Source of the DNA: Pontibacter virosus
GTDB lineage: Bacteria > Bacteroidota > Bacteroidia > Cytophagales > Hymenobacteraceae
Assembly (NCBI RefSeq): GCF_003096355.1
Contig: NZ_QEKI01000010.1
Location: 62,001-126,000 of the forward strand
Direction: 5' to 3'
DNA length: 64,000 nt
Shown: piece after piece, positions 52,505 through 61,079 of the stretch
Numbering within the stretch: the stretch's first letter is position 1
How the letters are laid out: each line of letters opens with the position of its first letter
Translations under genes and position numbers: made by a program
Notes under the pieces: generated by a model
What the model saw: the letters and a program-made list of their open reading frames with translations, nothing else
The model's database searches: none
What the model was told of the DNA's origin: nothing

Positions 52505-52678
52505 TTTAATGCGTACCGGAATCAACTCTCGCTCGAAGAACACCAGGTCCTTCTGCAATGGATTGCCAACAACAGTGCAGTAGTAGATGCGCTTCAGGTA
52601 TTGTCTGATGATTAACTTTAGATCCGGATTCACTTTGGCGAACACTTCAGATCCGATGGGGAATGTATTTTCTAACAT
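52502..52678 (-). CDS. Small conserved-looking protein
   Basis: A 58-residue frame from the ATG at 52676-52678, with a compact protein-like sequence: MLENTFPIGSEVFAKVNPDL, KLIIRQYLKRIYYCTVVG, then FFERELIPVRIK. It lies directly upstream of a terminator (stop within 52502-52504) and 141 bp from the divergent-direction membrane gene on the same strand. Beta-alpha-beta pattern, no signal peptide. Short hypotheticals of this wording are likely widespread in Cytophagales, but this was not checked. Confidence 0.7.
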   Translation of the reverse strand: MLENTFPIGSEVFAKVNPDLKLIIRQYLKRIYYCTVVGNPLQKDLVFFERELIPVRIK

Positions 52679-52819
52679 ACCCTAAGATACGTAGTTTAAT
52701 CCATTATCAACGGGTTATTGCAGTGTATTTTGCGAAAGCTGCCATTGGGCCAGATCAACAGCCTTATTGGGCATTGGAAACGAACAGGCAACACCAGACA
52801 AAAGGCAAAAACCCGTGTT

Positions 52820-53611
52820 TTATGCAGGTTCCTCTTCCTGTTTAAGCTGCTCCATACTCTGCTGATTGACTTTGATAATGCCACGCTTCGGTCTGTCCAA
52901 ATCGATGATGATGAAGACGACCAGGCAGATCAGAAAACTCATCAGCGCCGATGGCAGAATGGTGCGTTGGTTGCCGAGCCCGCTGCCATACCCGATCAGG
53001 GCACCCGACATGATGAACACAATGAACAGCAGAAATAAAATGATCTCGGGCACATGCATCGCCAGCAAGGCATTTCGTTTACTGTGGGCGTCTATCATGT
53101 TGTTGAGCGAGTCGATAAAAAAGCCGGTGGTCACTGTGCGCGGATCGATGCGGGCTGCTTTCACGGCCTGCTCCCAGATGTTGCGCTGCAGGGCTTTGGT
53201 TTCTTTGGCAAGCGTTTCCTGCTCCGTTACCATGGCATAGTCGGTGTTGCTGACAGCCAGCCGAAGGTCGATGTACTGTTGCAGCAGCCCATGCGAAATC
53301 GAATCGTAGGGTGCAGGAAGCAGGTGGGTGCGCATCAGGGCGGTGCCGATGGCGTTGGCCTCGTTGATGACGGCCTCGCTGCGGTTGTTGTAGCGTTGCA
53401 GGGCCATGTTGAAGGTAAAACCCAGTATAAGCGCCAGCAAACCCAGCGTGCCCGCCTGTATGGTATTGGTCTGCGCCTTTACATCTTTGTCGGTTTTGCG
53501 CTGGTAATGGTGCCCAAGCCGGTAGCCTGCCTCCTGGGCTGCCAGTATCAGCACAAACAACACCGCCACAATCAGGATACTGTTATGGTCGTACATAATT
53601 TCTGTCGCCAT
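52820..53611 (-). CDS. Bestrophin-like/DUF4239 membrane protein
   Basis: 263 residues. N-terminal helices (about 8-28 and 50-70), a soluble helical middle with RSEAVINEANAIGTALMRTHLLPAPYDS (about 75-102), and two C-terminal helices (about 188-212 and 218-238). This is the DUF4239 or bestrophin-like layout, proposed ion-channel relatives. The start could be residue 1 or Met6. It is monocistronic. Confidence 0.75.
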   Translation of the reverse strand: MATEIMYDHNSILIVAVLFVLILAAQEAGYRLGHHYQRKTDKDVKAQTNTIQAGTLGLLALILGFTFNMALQRYNNRSEAVINEANAIGTALMRTHLLPAPYDSISHGLLQQYIDLRLAVSNTDYAMVTEQETLAKETKALQRNIWEQAVKAARIDPRTVTTGFFIDSLNNMIDAHSKRNALLAMHVPEIILFLLFIVFIMSGALIGYGSGLGNQRTILPSALMSFLICLVVFIIIDLDRPKRGIIKVNQQSMEQLKQEEEPA

Positions 53612-53838
53612 GCCTTTATACTTCTCTGAACCTCTACCAGCCAGTCGCAGGCACTTGTATAGCGGCTATGCCCTATACGTATTTTCTGTCGGGAAGAAGT
53701 AGAAATGATGTGCTATACCTGCCGGCTCACGTCAAATGGGATGGTATAAGTCAGGCATCATGACAATTAGCACCAAGCCTGTGCCTATACCTTTTTCAGT
53801 TTCCTTCGTTTTTACTTAAGTGGAACACTAACTCCTTT

Positions 53839-54198
53839 ATGCCTATGCTCTTACCTGCCAAATTCCTCCTGCTTATTTTCCTGCCCCTGTCTGTCGCGCT
53901 CTCGACGCTGCACCACGGCTGGGCGAACTACGACCAGACCAAAACGCTCGACTATACCGGTCTGGTAGAGGAAATCAAATACGAAAACCCGCATGGCATG
54001 CTGCAGCTCCGGCACGAGAACAAGACCTGGACAGTGGTGTTGGCACCGCCCAGCAGAATGAATAGCCGTGGCCTGACAAAGGACATGATCCAGCCCGGCG
54101 ACTCGGTGCGGGTGGTGGGGTATCCGCATAAAGAAGTGAAGGAAGAGATGCGCGCCGAGCGGATTTATGTAGGTGATAAGAAGATAGAACTGCGCTAG
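53839..54198 (+). CDS. DUF6152-family exported protein
   Basis: 119 residues with a signal peptide (about 1-25) and a beta-rich mature domain: HHGWANYDQTKTLDYTGLVEEIKYENPHGML, then WTVVLAPPSRMNSRGL and PGDSVRVVGYPHKE, matching DUF6152, an OB-like domain. It is often paired with DUF6644 membrane proteins, and here the DUF6644 gene starts 2 bp after its stop. Function is unknown but the pair is likely to act together at the inner membrane. Confidence 0.8.
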   Translation: MPMLLPAKFLLLIFLPLSVALSTLHHGWANYDQTKTLDYTGLVEEIKYENPHGMLQLRHENKTWTVVLAPPSRMNSRGLTKDMIQPGDSVRVVGYPHKEVKEEMRAERIYVGDKKIELR

Positions 54199-54200
54199 CG

Positions 54201-54686
54201 GTGACTGGTGCGCTGGCTGGACTACTGCAAGGGCTGGAGGATTCTGCACTAGCCGGCGCCATCCGGCAGTCTGCCTGGCTGTACCCTTTTCTGGAGATCC
54301 TGCACATCCTGGGCATCGTGTTGCTGGTGGGGGCCGCCTTCCTGTTCGATCTGCGACTGCTGGGCTTTTCCAGAAACCTGCCTGTCCCGGACCTGGCCCG
54401 CCACCTGCTGCCCTGGTCCAGAAGGGGCCTATACCTGATCGTTCCTTCGGGTTTGCTGCTGTTCTGCACCAATGCAGTGGCACTGGCAGGCGATCCGGTA
54501 TTTCATATCAAACTGATCATGCTGGTAGTGGGCGGACTAAATGCCGGCTTCTTCCACCGGTTTCTCGCATCTTCAGCACCGGAGTGGGGGCAGAGCAACA
54601 CGCCCCGGGTCGCGAAAGCAGTGGCGCTTTGCTCCATAGTGGTGTGGGTGGTGGTGATCGCCTGTGGCAGGTTACTCGCGTATTAG
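54201..54686 (+). CDS. DUF6644-family membrane protein
   Basis: 161 residues from the GTG at 54201, 2 bp after the upstream stop. Four or so helices, with IRQSAWLYPFLEILHILGIVLLVGAAFLFDLRLLG (about 22-56) as the family hallmark, including a His (ILHILG) that might bind heme. It is translationally coupled to DUF6152. Octamer at 54429 in a Leu-Tyr-Leu codon run. Confidence 0.8.
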   Translation: MTGALAGLLQGLEDSALAGAIRQSAWLYPFLEILHILGIVLLVGAAFLFDLRLLGFSRNLPVPDLARHLLPWSRRGLYLIVPSGLLLFCTNAVALAGDPVFHIKLIMLVVGGLNAGFFHRFLASSAPEWGQSNTPRVAKAVALCSIVVWVVVIACGRLLAY

Positions 54687-54771
54687 TGCTGCTCTTGGAA
54701 TCCAGGCCTATTCCGTCTTTTTTGCCACCCGGAGGGAGACGCTCTGGAATACCCTATACCGCACGTAAACT

Positions 54772-55905
54772 TTAAACGGCTGCCGGAAAGTAGAGCTTGA
54801 ACGTTGTGCCGACATTTTCTTCGCTTTCCACTTCTATTCTGCCACCGGCATTTTCCAGAATCCGCTTTACCATGTAGAGCCCGATGCCGGTGCCCTCCAC
54901 GTGGTCATGAAACCGCTTGAACATAGTGAATAGCTGTGTTTGCTGGCGATCATCTATTCCCAGGCCATTGTCTTCGATGCTGAGCACCACATGGGGCTCT
55001 TCCAGGCGCGTGCTTAGCGTGACCAGGCAGTCACGGTCCGGGGACTGAAACTTGATGGCATTGCTGATCAGGTTGTAGAGGATACTCCGGAAGTTTTTGC
55101 GCGAGAACTTCAGTTGATATACCTGCAGGTCGGTATGGATGAAGCAGTCCTTTAGCTCGGCGGGCTGGTTCAGATCCGCCATGATCTCATCGTACACTTC
55201 TTTGATGTTGATCACCTCACTTGAAGCGCTTTCGCTGAGACCTTTCTGCATCCTGCTGATCTCGGTGAGGTCGGCAATGGTCCGTTTAAACCGGCTAACT
55301 GAATCCACTACATGCTGCACAATCTCTTCGGTGGTATTATTCAGAGCATTAGCGGCTTCGAGTTCCTTTTTCAGAATATCCATTAAGCCTTCAATGTTCA
55401 TGATCGGCGACCGGAGGTCATGCGAGGCCGTGTAAATGAAGGTATCCAGGTCGAGGTTGATCCGTTGCAGTTCGGTATTCTTGTGTTCGAGCGCGCTTTG
55501 CTGGCGTTCGGCCAGCTTGTCCTGCAGCTCTTTCTGCTCGGTTCTGTCGCCCGTTATTTTCGTGAAACCAATATGTTTACCGTCAGCATAAATAGGCGTA
55601 AGTTTGATGTTGGCCCAGAAAAGGGAGCCGTTTTTACGCCTGCGCCAGTCCTGTACTTCGTACACACCTTCTTCCAGGGCAGACTTCAGTTCTGTTTCCG
55701 GTTTGCCCGCCTGCTGGTATTCATCCGGAAACAGCATGCCATAAAATTCGCCGACAAATTCTTCTTCTTTGTATCCTTTCAGCTGTTCTACCCCCTGGTT
55801 CCAGGTGGTAATAATGCCGTCGGTATCCATCGCGAAGATGGCGTAGTCTTTAACCTGCTCGATAAAATAAGAGTAGAGATCTTCAGGTGAATGCTGTGGG
55901 TTCAT
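54772..55905 (-). CDS. PAS sensor histidine kinase
   Basis: 377 residues. One PAS domain (about 15-120, FAMDTDGIITTWNQGVEQLKGY, with a PAC-like tail) then a coiled-coil linker, phospho-acceptor His162 in ASHDLRSPIMNIEGL, and a catalytic domain with N box LISNAIKF, G1 DNGLGI and G2 GTGIGLYMVKR. No receiver or membrane helix. The C-terminal half closely resembles the kinase at 37127-39688, so the two are paralogs. No cognate regulator is adjacent. Confidence 0.92.
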   Translation of the reverse strand: MNPQHSPEDLYSYFIEQVKDYAIFAMDTDGIITTWNQGVEQLKGYKEEEFVGEFYGMLFPDEYQQAGKPETELKSALEEGVYEVQDWRRRKNGSLFWANIKLTPIYADGKHIGFTKITGDRTEQKELQDKLAERQQSALEHKNTELQRINLDLDTFIYTASHDLRSPIMNIEGLMDILKKELEAANALNNTTEEIVQHVVDSVSRFKRTIADLTEISRMQKGLSESASSEVINIKEVYDEIMADLNQPAELKDCFIHTDLQVYQLKFSRKNFRSILYNLISNAIKFQSPDRDCLVTLSTRLEEPHVVLSIEDNGLGIDDRQQTQLFTMFKRFHDHVEGTGIGLYMVKRILENAGGRIEVESEENVGTTFKLYFPAAV

Positions 55906-55992
55906 GCAGAGTAAGCAGTTTTTTTAAGCTATTTACTCATTAAGCATGGCGCAGGTTTTGGCAACCTGGGTGGAACTGGCTGTAAGACAAGG

Positions 55993-57015
55993 CTACCCGT
56001 CCACGTCCTTCATAAAATCCACCAGTCCTTCGAAGTAGGTTTTCTGATCGTCGTAGAAGGCCATGTGGCTGCCTTTGGGGCAATGCAGGTAGCGGCCGTT
56101 CGGGAACTGCGTAGCCATCCATTCCATGTGTTTCGGATCCATGGTGTCGTGCTGACCGCCGATGGTGAGTGTGGGTACTGCTATACCTGGCAGGTCTTGG
56201 GAGCGGTCCCAGTTCAGGAGCGAGGCATTGCCCCGGATGCCGAACTCACTCGGGCCCTGCATCTGCACGTAGACGGTCTGGTTCATGTGGTCGAGCATGC
56301 GCAGGGCCGGGTCCGGCCATTGCTCCAGCGGCATGCGCAGGGCGTGTTGGGTATAGAAGTGCGGCAGCAGAAGCTCCATGTAGCGCGGGTTCTCAAAATC
56401 GTTGTCGGTTTCTATCTGCTTGATCTCGGCCAGCACCTCGGCCGGCATCTGCGGACCCAGCACCTCGTCGGCGTAGCGGTTGTAGTCGGGCACGCTCGAC
56501 ATCATGTTCGAGATGATCAGCCCTTTAAGGTGCTGCTGGTATTGGAGCGCGTACTCCATGGCCAGGATGCCGCCCCAGGAATGGCCCAGCAGGTAAAAAT
56601 TGCTATTGTCCAGCTGCAGTGCTTGGCGCACCTGTTCTACTTCGTCTACAAAGCGGTCGATTGCCCAAAGGCTGGTGTCGTCGGGTTTGTCGCTGTAGTG
56701 GGAGCCCAGTTGGTCGTAGTAATAATACTCAATGCCCGCCTTGGGCAGGAAGCTATGGAAGCACTCAAAAGCTTCGTGCGTGCCGCCCGGTCCGCCATGC
56801 AGCAACAGCAGCTTGATGGTCGGGTTGTTGCCCACCCGCTTCGTCCAGACATAAAACTCACCTTTTGGGGTGCTGATGGTGATCCTGCGGGCACCGCCGC
56901 TCAGTTCGTGTTCCGTGCCGGCGTAGTTGTGGTAGTCTGCTACGGAAGGCGTAGAGTTACCGGAGTTTTCGGTGTTGGCAGGAGAGAGCTGGCGAATGGA
57001 GAGGCGTGATTTCAT
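55993..57015 (-). CDS. Proline iminopeptidase-family hydrolase
   Basis: 340 residues. The alpha/beta hydrolase with LHGGPGGTHEAFE (oxyanion, about 74-86), nucleophile elbow GHSWGG (about 148-153), and late Asp (GGQHDTMD) and His (GSHMAFYD). This is the S33/PIP layout; it releases N-terminal Pro or acts as an aminopeptidase or ester hydrolase. The N-terminus lacks a clear signal peptide, so it is probably cytosolic. Monocistronic. Confidence 0.88.
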   Translation of the reverse strand: MKSRLSIRQLSPANTENSGNSTPSVADYHNYAGTEHELSGGARRITISTPKGEFYVWTKRVGNNPTIKLLLLHGGPGGTHEAFECFHSFLPKAGIEYYYYDQLGSHYSDKPDDTSLWAIDRFVDEVEQVRQALQLDNSNFYLLGHSWGGILAMEYALQYQQHLKGLIISNMMSSVPDYNRYADEVLGPQMPAEVLAEIKQIETDNDFENPRYMELLLPHFYTQHALRMPLEQWPDPALRMLDHMNQTVYVQMQGPSEFGIRGNASLLNWDRSQDLPGIAVPTLTIGGQHDTMDPKHMEWMATQFPNGRYLHCPKGSHMAFYDDQKTYFEGLVDFMKDVDG

Positions 57016-57444
57016 GGTTTAAAGTTTAAGGTGGGAGGAAGGAATATGTACGATAAATATATGAAAAGTATAGCTTTCTTCCACTTCCGGGGACCTCGAG
57101 AATTATGTGTTGAAGAGAGCATGTGAAGAATGTTTTTGTAGTATATGCATGTATAAATTGACTCTATTTATACTGGAAGCGTATAAAATTAAACACCCTG
57201 TTCCTGTTTCAGCGGTTATACAAGGACTGCAGCATAAGGAGCACTTTACAAGTCCATTGACTTTTTTTGCCGGTGGTAGTCATGATCAACAGGCCCTCCC
57301 GCTACCACCTCAAGCTTAGTTTTACCCCCAGCAACTACATCGTTTGCATTTGTCTCTTCCCCTGACATACTGCTTCAGCACCCCTCTACATGTGTTTCAC
57401 TTGATGTCAGGTTACCAAAAATGAATGTTCTATTTTTTTAATGT
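57016..57444. other. A+T-rich intergenic stretch
   Basis: About 430 bp with no convincing gene. GGTGGTAG (57272-57279) and CTACCACC (57302-57309) form an inverted repeat with a 22-base spacer. The open frame at 57107 has no family-like features. Confidence 0.5.
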
Positions 57445-57978
57445 ATGAAGAGATTTATCAATTTTGCTTTGCTGCTAGGTATAGTCGCAGGGTTTTTTGC
57501 ATTGCCATCCTGCTCCACAGAAGACGAACTGGATGCCATCACACTTTCAGCCACCGACAGTGCTGAGGCTAACTCCAAAATGCGTCCTCTGAAAGGCAAT
57601 TTTGAGTTGTATCATCAGGTAGTGTCTGGTCTTGGAACTCCTATTCAGGAAATCCGGATACAGGGCTTTGGACAGCTTTCCCACCTGGGTAAAACATCCT
57701 TTATCAACGAGAGCATACTGGTGATAACACCGACTCCTCCTTTCATTTCTACCGGAACATCTGTTATAACGGCCGCTAACGGAGATCAAGTGTTTACCAG
57801 CTTCAGAAGCGTACACACGCCGCAGCCAGATAGAAGTACCTATGTGGTGATCACCCATACCATAACAGGCGGTACCGGCCGGTTCAGCGATGCAAGCGGT
57901 GGGTTTACCGCCGTCACCTATGCTATACCTGGAGTGGTACCCGGCATACTGACAATTACAGGTGAGATTGCATACTAA
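57445..57978 (+). CDS. Hypothetical lipoprotein with a C-terminal beta-barrel-like motif
   Basis: 177 residues from MKRFINFALLLGIVAGFFALPSCS (lipobox PSC, about 23). The mature part is Ser/Thr-rich beta strands with the late GGTGRFSDASGGFTAV, a motif common in allene-oxide-cyclase-like or other small barrel proteins (GGTGRFxxAxG). Exported, lipid-anchored, role unknown. Two octamers lie in it (57477 within the signal region, 57923). Confidence 0.6.
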   Translation: MKRFINFALLLGIVAGFFALPSCSTEDELDAITLSATDSAEANSKMRPLKGNFELYHQVVSGLGTPIQEIRIQGFGQLSHLGKTSFINESILVITPTPPFISTGTSVITAANGDQVFTSFRSVHTPQPDRSTYVVITHTITGGTGRFSDASGGFTAVTYAIPGVVPGILTITGEIAY

Positions 57979-57999
57979 CCCCGCTCGTAGGGCAGGCCT

Positions 58000-58094
58000 C
58001 CGCTAGTGCGAGCTTGTAGCTCGTACTGTTACCCGTGCCGGAGGTATAGCTTCGTCGGAAGGTATAGGCATGAGCTGCAAGCTTGCGCCAGCGG
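58000..58094. repeat. Dispersed palindromic element, copy 1
   Basis: Left arm 58000-58024 and right arm 58070-58094 are imperfect inverted repeats (left CCGCTAGTGCGAGCTTGTAG, right CTGCAAGCTTGCGCCAGCGG). Bases 58005-58030 are identical to 62065-62090. Two octamers (58042, 58060) sit between the arms. It follows the lipoprotein gene. Confidence 0.75.
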
Positions 58095-58115
58095 GGAGTT
58101 AGTTGCAGAGATGTA

Positions 58116-58442
58116 CTAGGAAAGAAAACGTTTGATGGCATCAAGTGTAAAGCGAATGTTCTTCTCGCTCGTCACAAGCACATTATCCATCCTGCTATCG
58201 AACTGCCTTAACGGGTATTCCTTGCCATTAATTTTAAAGGAATGTTCAAAACGTAATCTGCCGCTGCTAAGTATTATTTCAATGTCATCTTTTCTAAAAG
58301 TGACTGTGAAGTAGGCGCTATGATTGGCGACCTTTTCTGTTAGCTCAAACTGAGGAAGTTCTTTTTTGAAAAAGCTTTCGATTACTGTTAATGCTTCTTC
58401 TGAACTGATGCCCGTAGTGTTTTCGAACAGGTCTTCTTTCAT
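58116..58442 (-). CDS. Small hypothetical protein
   Basis: 108 residues, cytosolic. N-terminal helix (TGISSEEALTVIESFFKKELPQFEL), then beta strands with a Phe/Arg-rich middle (YFTVTFRKDDIEIILSSGRLRFEH), and a C-terminal helix. This alpha-beta layout is common in small immunity-type proteins, but no toxin is nearby, so the role is not assigned. A 36-residue frame lies 9 bp upstream on the same strand and may be the end of a partner gene. Confidence 0.5.
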   Translation of the reverse strand: MKEDLFENTTGISSEEALTVIESFFKKELPQFELTEKVANHSAYFTVTFRKDDIEIILSSGRLRFEHSFKINGKEYPLRQFDSRMDNVLVTSEKNIRFTLDAIKRFLS

Positions 58443-58451
58443 CGCTTATAG

Positions 58452-58562
58452 TTACTGAGAGCTTAATTCCTCTTCTCCTGTTCCAACATATTCAAATGTG
58501 CCTTCAAGCCAAACTTTTTCCAGATCACTTTTCCTATTTGCAGTAATTTTTAGCGCCGCCAT
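58452..58562 (-). CDS. Very small open frame, possible gene remnant
   Basis: 36 residues (MAALKITANRKSDLEKVWLE, then GTFEYVGTGEEELSSQ), with a protein-like mix of Lys, Glu and aromatics, ending 9 bp before the start of the 108-residue gene. It may be a tiny gene or the eroded tail of a larger partner. The rest of the gap 58563-58950 shows no gene apart from the repeat copy and the ArsR operator region. Confidence 0.3.
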   Translation of the reverse strand: MAALKITANRKSDLEKVWLEGTFEYVGTGEEELSSQ

Positions 58563-58721
58563 AGAAACCAACAATTTGCTCCGGAAGATAAAAACAGATG
58601 TGGTTATAGTATGAATCTATTTGCTGAACGCCAGCATGGGTTTCCCTCACAGTACTGCTGTTCACTGAACTATACACTCCTTTTCTGATCATTGGTATTC
58701 TGTTATAAAATAAAGTTTTCT

Positions 58722-58795
58722 GCTAGTGCAAGCTTTTTGCTGAGGTATAACTGCCTTAAAGAGAGGCCTGAGCTGCACGCACGAGAGTGGGGTTA
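58722..58795. repeat. Degenerate palindromic element
   Basis: TGCTAGTGCAAGC on the left (about 58722) and TGAGCTGCACGCACGAG on the right (about 58770) are decayed forms of the arms at 58000-58094. GAGGTATAACTG, an octamer variant, sits between them. Confidence 0.5.
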
Positions 58796-58891
58796 TCTAT
58801 AGGAATAAGTAAATCTATCATTTTCTATGACCTACGACCCTTAACAGCCCTTTATCAGGATGTAAGATAAAAAATAAATCAAAAATAATTT

Positions 58892-58935
58892 GCGCAACCG
58901 AATAGTTGCGCGTATATTAGCAATCAAATGGTTGC
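58892..58935. promoter_or_regulatory. Twin ArsR-type operators
   Basis: GCGCAACCGAATAGTTGCGC (58892-58911) and GCAATCAAATGGTTGC (58920-58935) share the palindromic core CAAnC-N4-GTTG. Their centres are 26 bp apart, in the 59 bp before the ArsR-type gene. This fits autorepression by the regulator. Confidence 0.6.
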
Positions 58936-58950
58936 ATATTTTATTCTGAC

Positions 58951-59271
58951 ATGAGAAGAGACGTTTTCCAGGCGATAGCAGACCCCACCCGAAGAGCCAT
59001 TATCGGGTTGATTGCCTTGCAGGCCATGACGCCGAATGCTATTGCCGAACATTTTGACACCAGCAGACAGGCTGTTTCAAAGCACTTGCAGATCCTGACA
59101 GAGTGCCAGCTTGTAAAACAGGAACAGCAGGGGCGGGAGATTTACTATCAGTTGGAAGTAGCGAAAATGAAAGAAATTGACAAATGGCTGGAACAGTTCA
59201 GAAAGATCTGGGAAGACCGTTTCAACGAACTTGACAACGTATTATCAAACCTAAAAACAAATAAGCCATGA
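58951..59271 (+). CDS. ArsR/SmtB-family transcriptional regulator
   Basis: 106 residues. A winged helix with the recognition helix in [36 protein letters not shown] (about 30-65) and a preceding RRAIIGLI. No metal-binding Cys pair of the ELCVC type is visible, which suits the SRPBCC-linked subclass that is probably not metal-responsive. Translationally coupled (4-bp overlap) to the SRPBCC gene. Likely autoregulates through the two operators upstream. Confidence 0.9.
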   Translation: MRRDVFQAIADPTRRAIIGLIALQAMTPNAIAEHFDTSRQAVSKHLQILTECQLVKQEQQGREIYYQLEVAKMKEIDKWLEQFRKIWEDRFNELDNVLSNLKTNKP

Positions 59272-59777
59272 AAAAAAACCTGGAATTCGAGTTTTCTGTG
59301 AACAAGGAAAACAAAATGATCACCGTGAAAAGAGAATTTGCCGCAGAGCTTCCGCTCGTGTGGGATGCCTACACAAAGAGCGAGATCCTGGACCAGTGGT
59401 GGGCGCCTAAACCCTGGAAAGCCCGCACCAAAACGATGGACTTCAGAGAAGGCGGCCACTGGCACTATGCCATGGTGGGTCCGGAAGGGGAAGAGCACTG
59501 GGCACTGGCCAATTACAAGACCATTGAACCTAAAAAGCGCTTTACCGCAGTGGACGGTTTTGCCGATGCCGAAGGCGTGGTCAACACCGAAATGCCGCAG
59601 TCGAAGTGGGATGTAAGCTTTACACCCAAAGATGAGGTGACCCTGGTGGAGAACCTGATCACATTCGATGACCTGGCACAACTCGAAACCATCATCCAGA
59701 TGGGCTTCAAAGAAGGCCTGACCATGGCCATGGAAGGCCTGGATGCCCTATTGGCTGCTCAGAAACAGGAGGCCTAA
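59268..59777 (+). CDS. SRPBCC/AHSA1-domain protein
   Basis: 169 residues. The helix-grip fold is suggested by [33 protein letters not shown] (about 18-50), [29 protein letters not shown] and a C-terminal helix [19 protein letters not shown]1-like proteins bind hydrophobic ligands or assist chaperones. The 4-bp overlap with ArsR is the classic regulator-effector pair. Confidence 0.9.
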   Translation: MKKNLEFEFSVNKENKMITVKREFAAELPLVWDAYTKSEILDQWWAPKPWKARTKTMDFREGGHWHYAMVGPEGEEHWALANYKTIEPKKRFTAVDGFADAEGVVNTEMPQSKWDVSFTPKDEVTLVENLITFDDLAQLETIIQMGFKEGLTMAMEGLDALLAAQKQEA

Positions 59778-59823
59778 GGTCTCTGCTAGCTGCAGAAAAG
59801 AAATCATAATCAATAACATATAT

Positions 59824-59866
59824 AAAAGCGGGGCCGGGACAAGAACCTTCGGGCTCCGCTTTTGTC
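59824..59866 (+). terminator. Terminator after the ArsR/SRPBCC operon
   Basis: AAAAGCGGGGCC (59824-59835) pairs with GGGCTCCGCTTTT (59851-59863) with a mismatch, a long loop and a T-rich tail. Confidence 0.7.
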
Positions 59867-59988
59867 GTTTACAGTAGCCATGCATCGTTTGCTGGTGCGG
59901 GTGGGCAACTTGGAGTTTTCTTGTGCCGATGCCGGTTCCCATGCGTATGTTAACCTGAACAGGTGAAACATAAACTGATACTTACAGC

Positions 59989-61077
59989 ATGCGCGATAAG
60001 ATTAAACTTTCCTTTTCCCCAGACCTGAGCCTGAATGTCGAAGGCAAGCATGTGCGCGACGGCCTTTCTACCGCCATGCTCCTGGGCGATAATCTGTGGC
60101 TGAGTTGTGACGAGCGCACCACCATTGAGCGCCTCACCCGCCTGCCTGACGGTTCTTTTGGCAAACACCATTCGTTTGACGTGCACGATTACCTGGACCT
60201 CCCGGCAAAGGATTTCAGCGAGATCGACATCGAGGGAATGGGCATGGCCGATCATTACCTTTGGCTGATTGGCTCTCACAGCCTGAAGCGCAAGAAGCCG
60301 AAGCGGCCTGACTCGATCAAAAAACAGATAGAGCGCCTGGCAAAAATCAAGAGCGACCCAAACCGCTACCTGCTGGCGCGCATTCCTATTCTTCAGGATC
60401 CGGCAACAGGGGAGTATGTCCTTCACAAAGAAGTGGAAGATCCGGACAAGCCCGGCAAAATGCTGCGTGCGGGTCAGTTAAAGGGCGACAAAACCAGTAG
60501 TCTGTTAACGGAAGTGCTGCGGCAGGACCCTCACATCGCTCCTTTCATGGACATCCCCGGCAAAGACAACGGCTTCGATATTGAAGGACTGGCCATACAC
60601 GGGCATAAGATTTTTATTGGGCTGCGCGGCCCGGTACTGAGAGGCTGGGCCATGGTGCTGGAAGTAGAGCCCGAGGAGGACAAGGCAGGGCTATTGCACC
60701 TGAAGCAGCTGACAAAGGAGAAACCCTACCGGAAGCACTTTCTGAACCTGCGGGGCAAAGGTATACGGGAGCTGCGCATTTTCGGGAACGACATGTACCT
60801 GCTGGCCGGGCCCACCATGGATCTGGACGGCGTGATTGCCATCTACCTCTGGCGCGATGCTGTGAACAAACACACCGAGCAACTGCTGCATCACAACGAG
60901 CTGGAGCGGCTGTGCGAGGTGCCGCACGGCACAGGGGAGAACTCCGGGAAGGATAAAGCGGAAGGACTTGCCATACTGGACGACCAGCGTGTGCTGGTGG
61001 TATTCGACAGCCCGACGGATGAACGTACGGTTGGTAAAAATGATGTGCAGGCAGATGTTTTGCGGGTGGTGAAGTAG
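59989..61077 (+). CDS. DUF3616-family protein
   Basis: 362 residues, no signal peptide. The family signature appears at the start (LSTAMLLGDNLWLSCDERTTIERLTRL), in the middle (IDIEGMGMADHYLWLIGSHSLKRKK and FDIEGLAIHGHKIFIGLRGPVLRGWA) and at the end (KAEGLAILDDQRVLVVFDSPTDE). The repeats suggest a beta-propeller. Function unknown; often described as a lyase-like or periplasmic fold. Its stop lies 2 bp from the convergent truA. Confidence 0.85.
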   Translation: MRDKIKLSFSPDLSLNVEGKHVRDGLSTAMLLGDNLWLSCDERTTIERLTRLPDGSFGKHHSFDVHDYLDLPAKDFSEIDIEGMGMADHYLWLIGSHSLKRKKPKRPDSIKKQIERLAKIKSDPNRYLLARIPILQDPATGEYVLHKEVEDPDKPGKMLRAGQLKGDKTSSLLTEVLRQDPHIAPFMDIPGKDNGFDIEGLAIHGHKIFIGLRGPVLRGWAMVLEVEPEEDKAGLLHLKQLTKEKPYRKHFLNLRGKGIRELRIFGNDMYLLAGPTMDLDGVIAIYLWRDAVNKHTEQLLHHNELERLCEVPHGTGENSGKDKAEGLAILDDQRVLVVFDSPTDERTVGKNDVQADVLRVVK

Positions 61078-61079
61078 CC

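Noticed and set aside
57107..57319. 70-residue frame in the 57-kb gap
   Set aside because: A+T-driven composition without a signal peptide or domain pattern.
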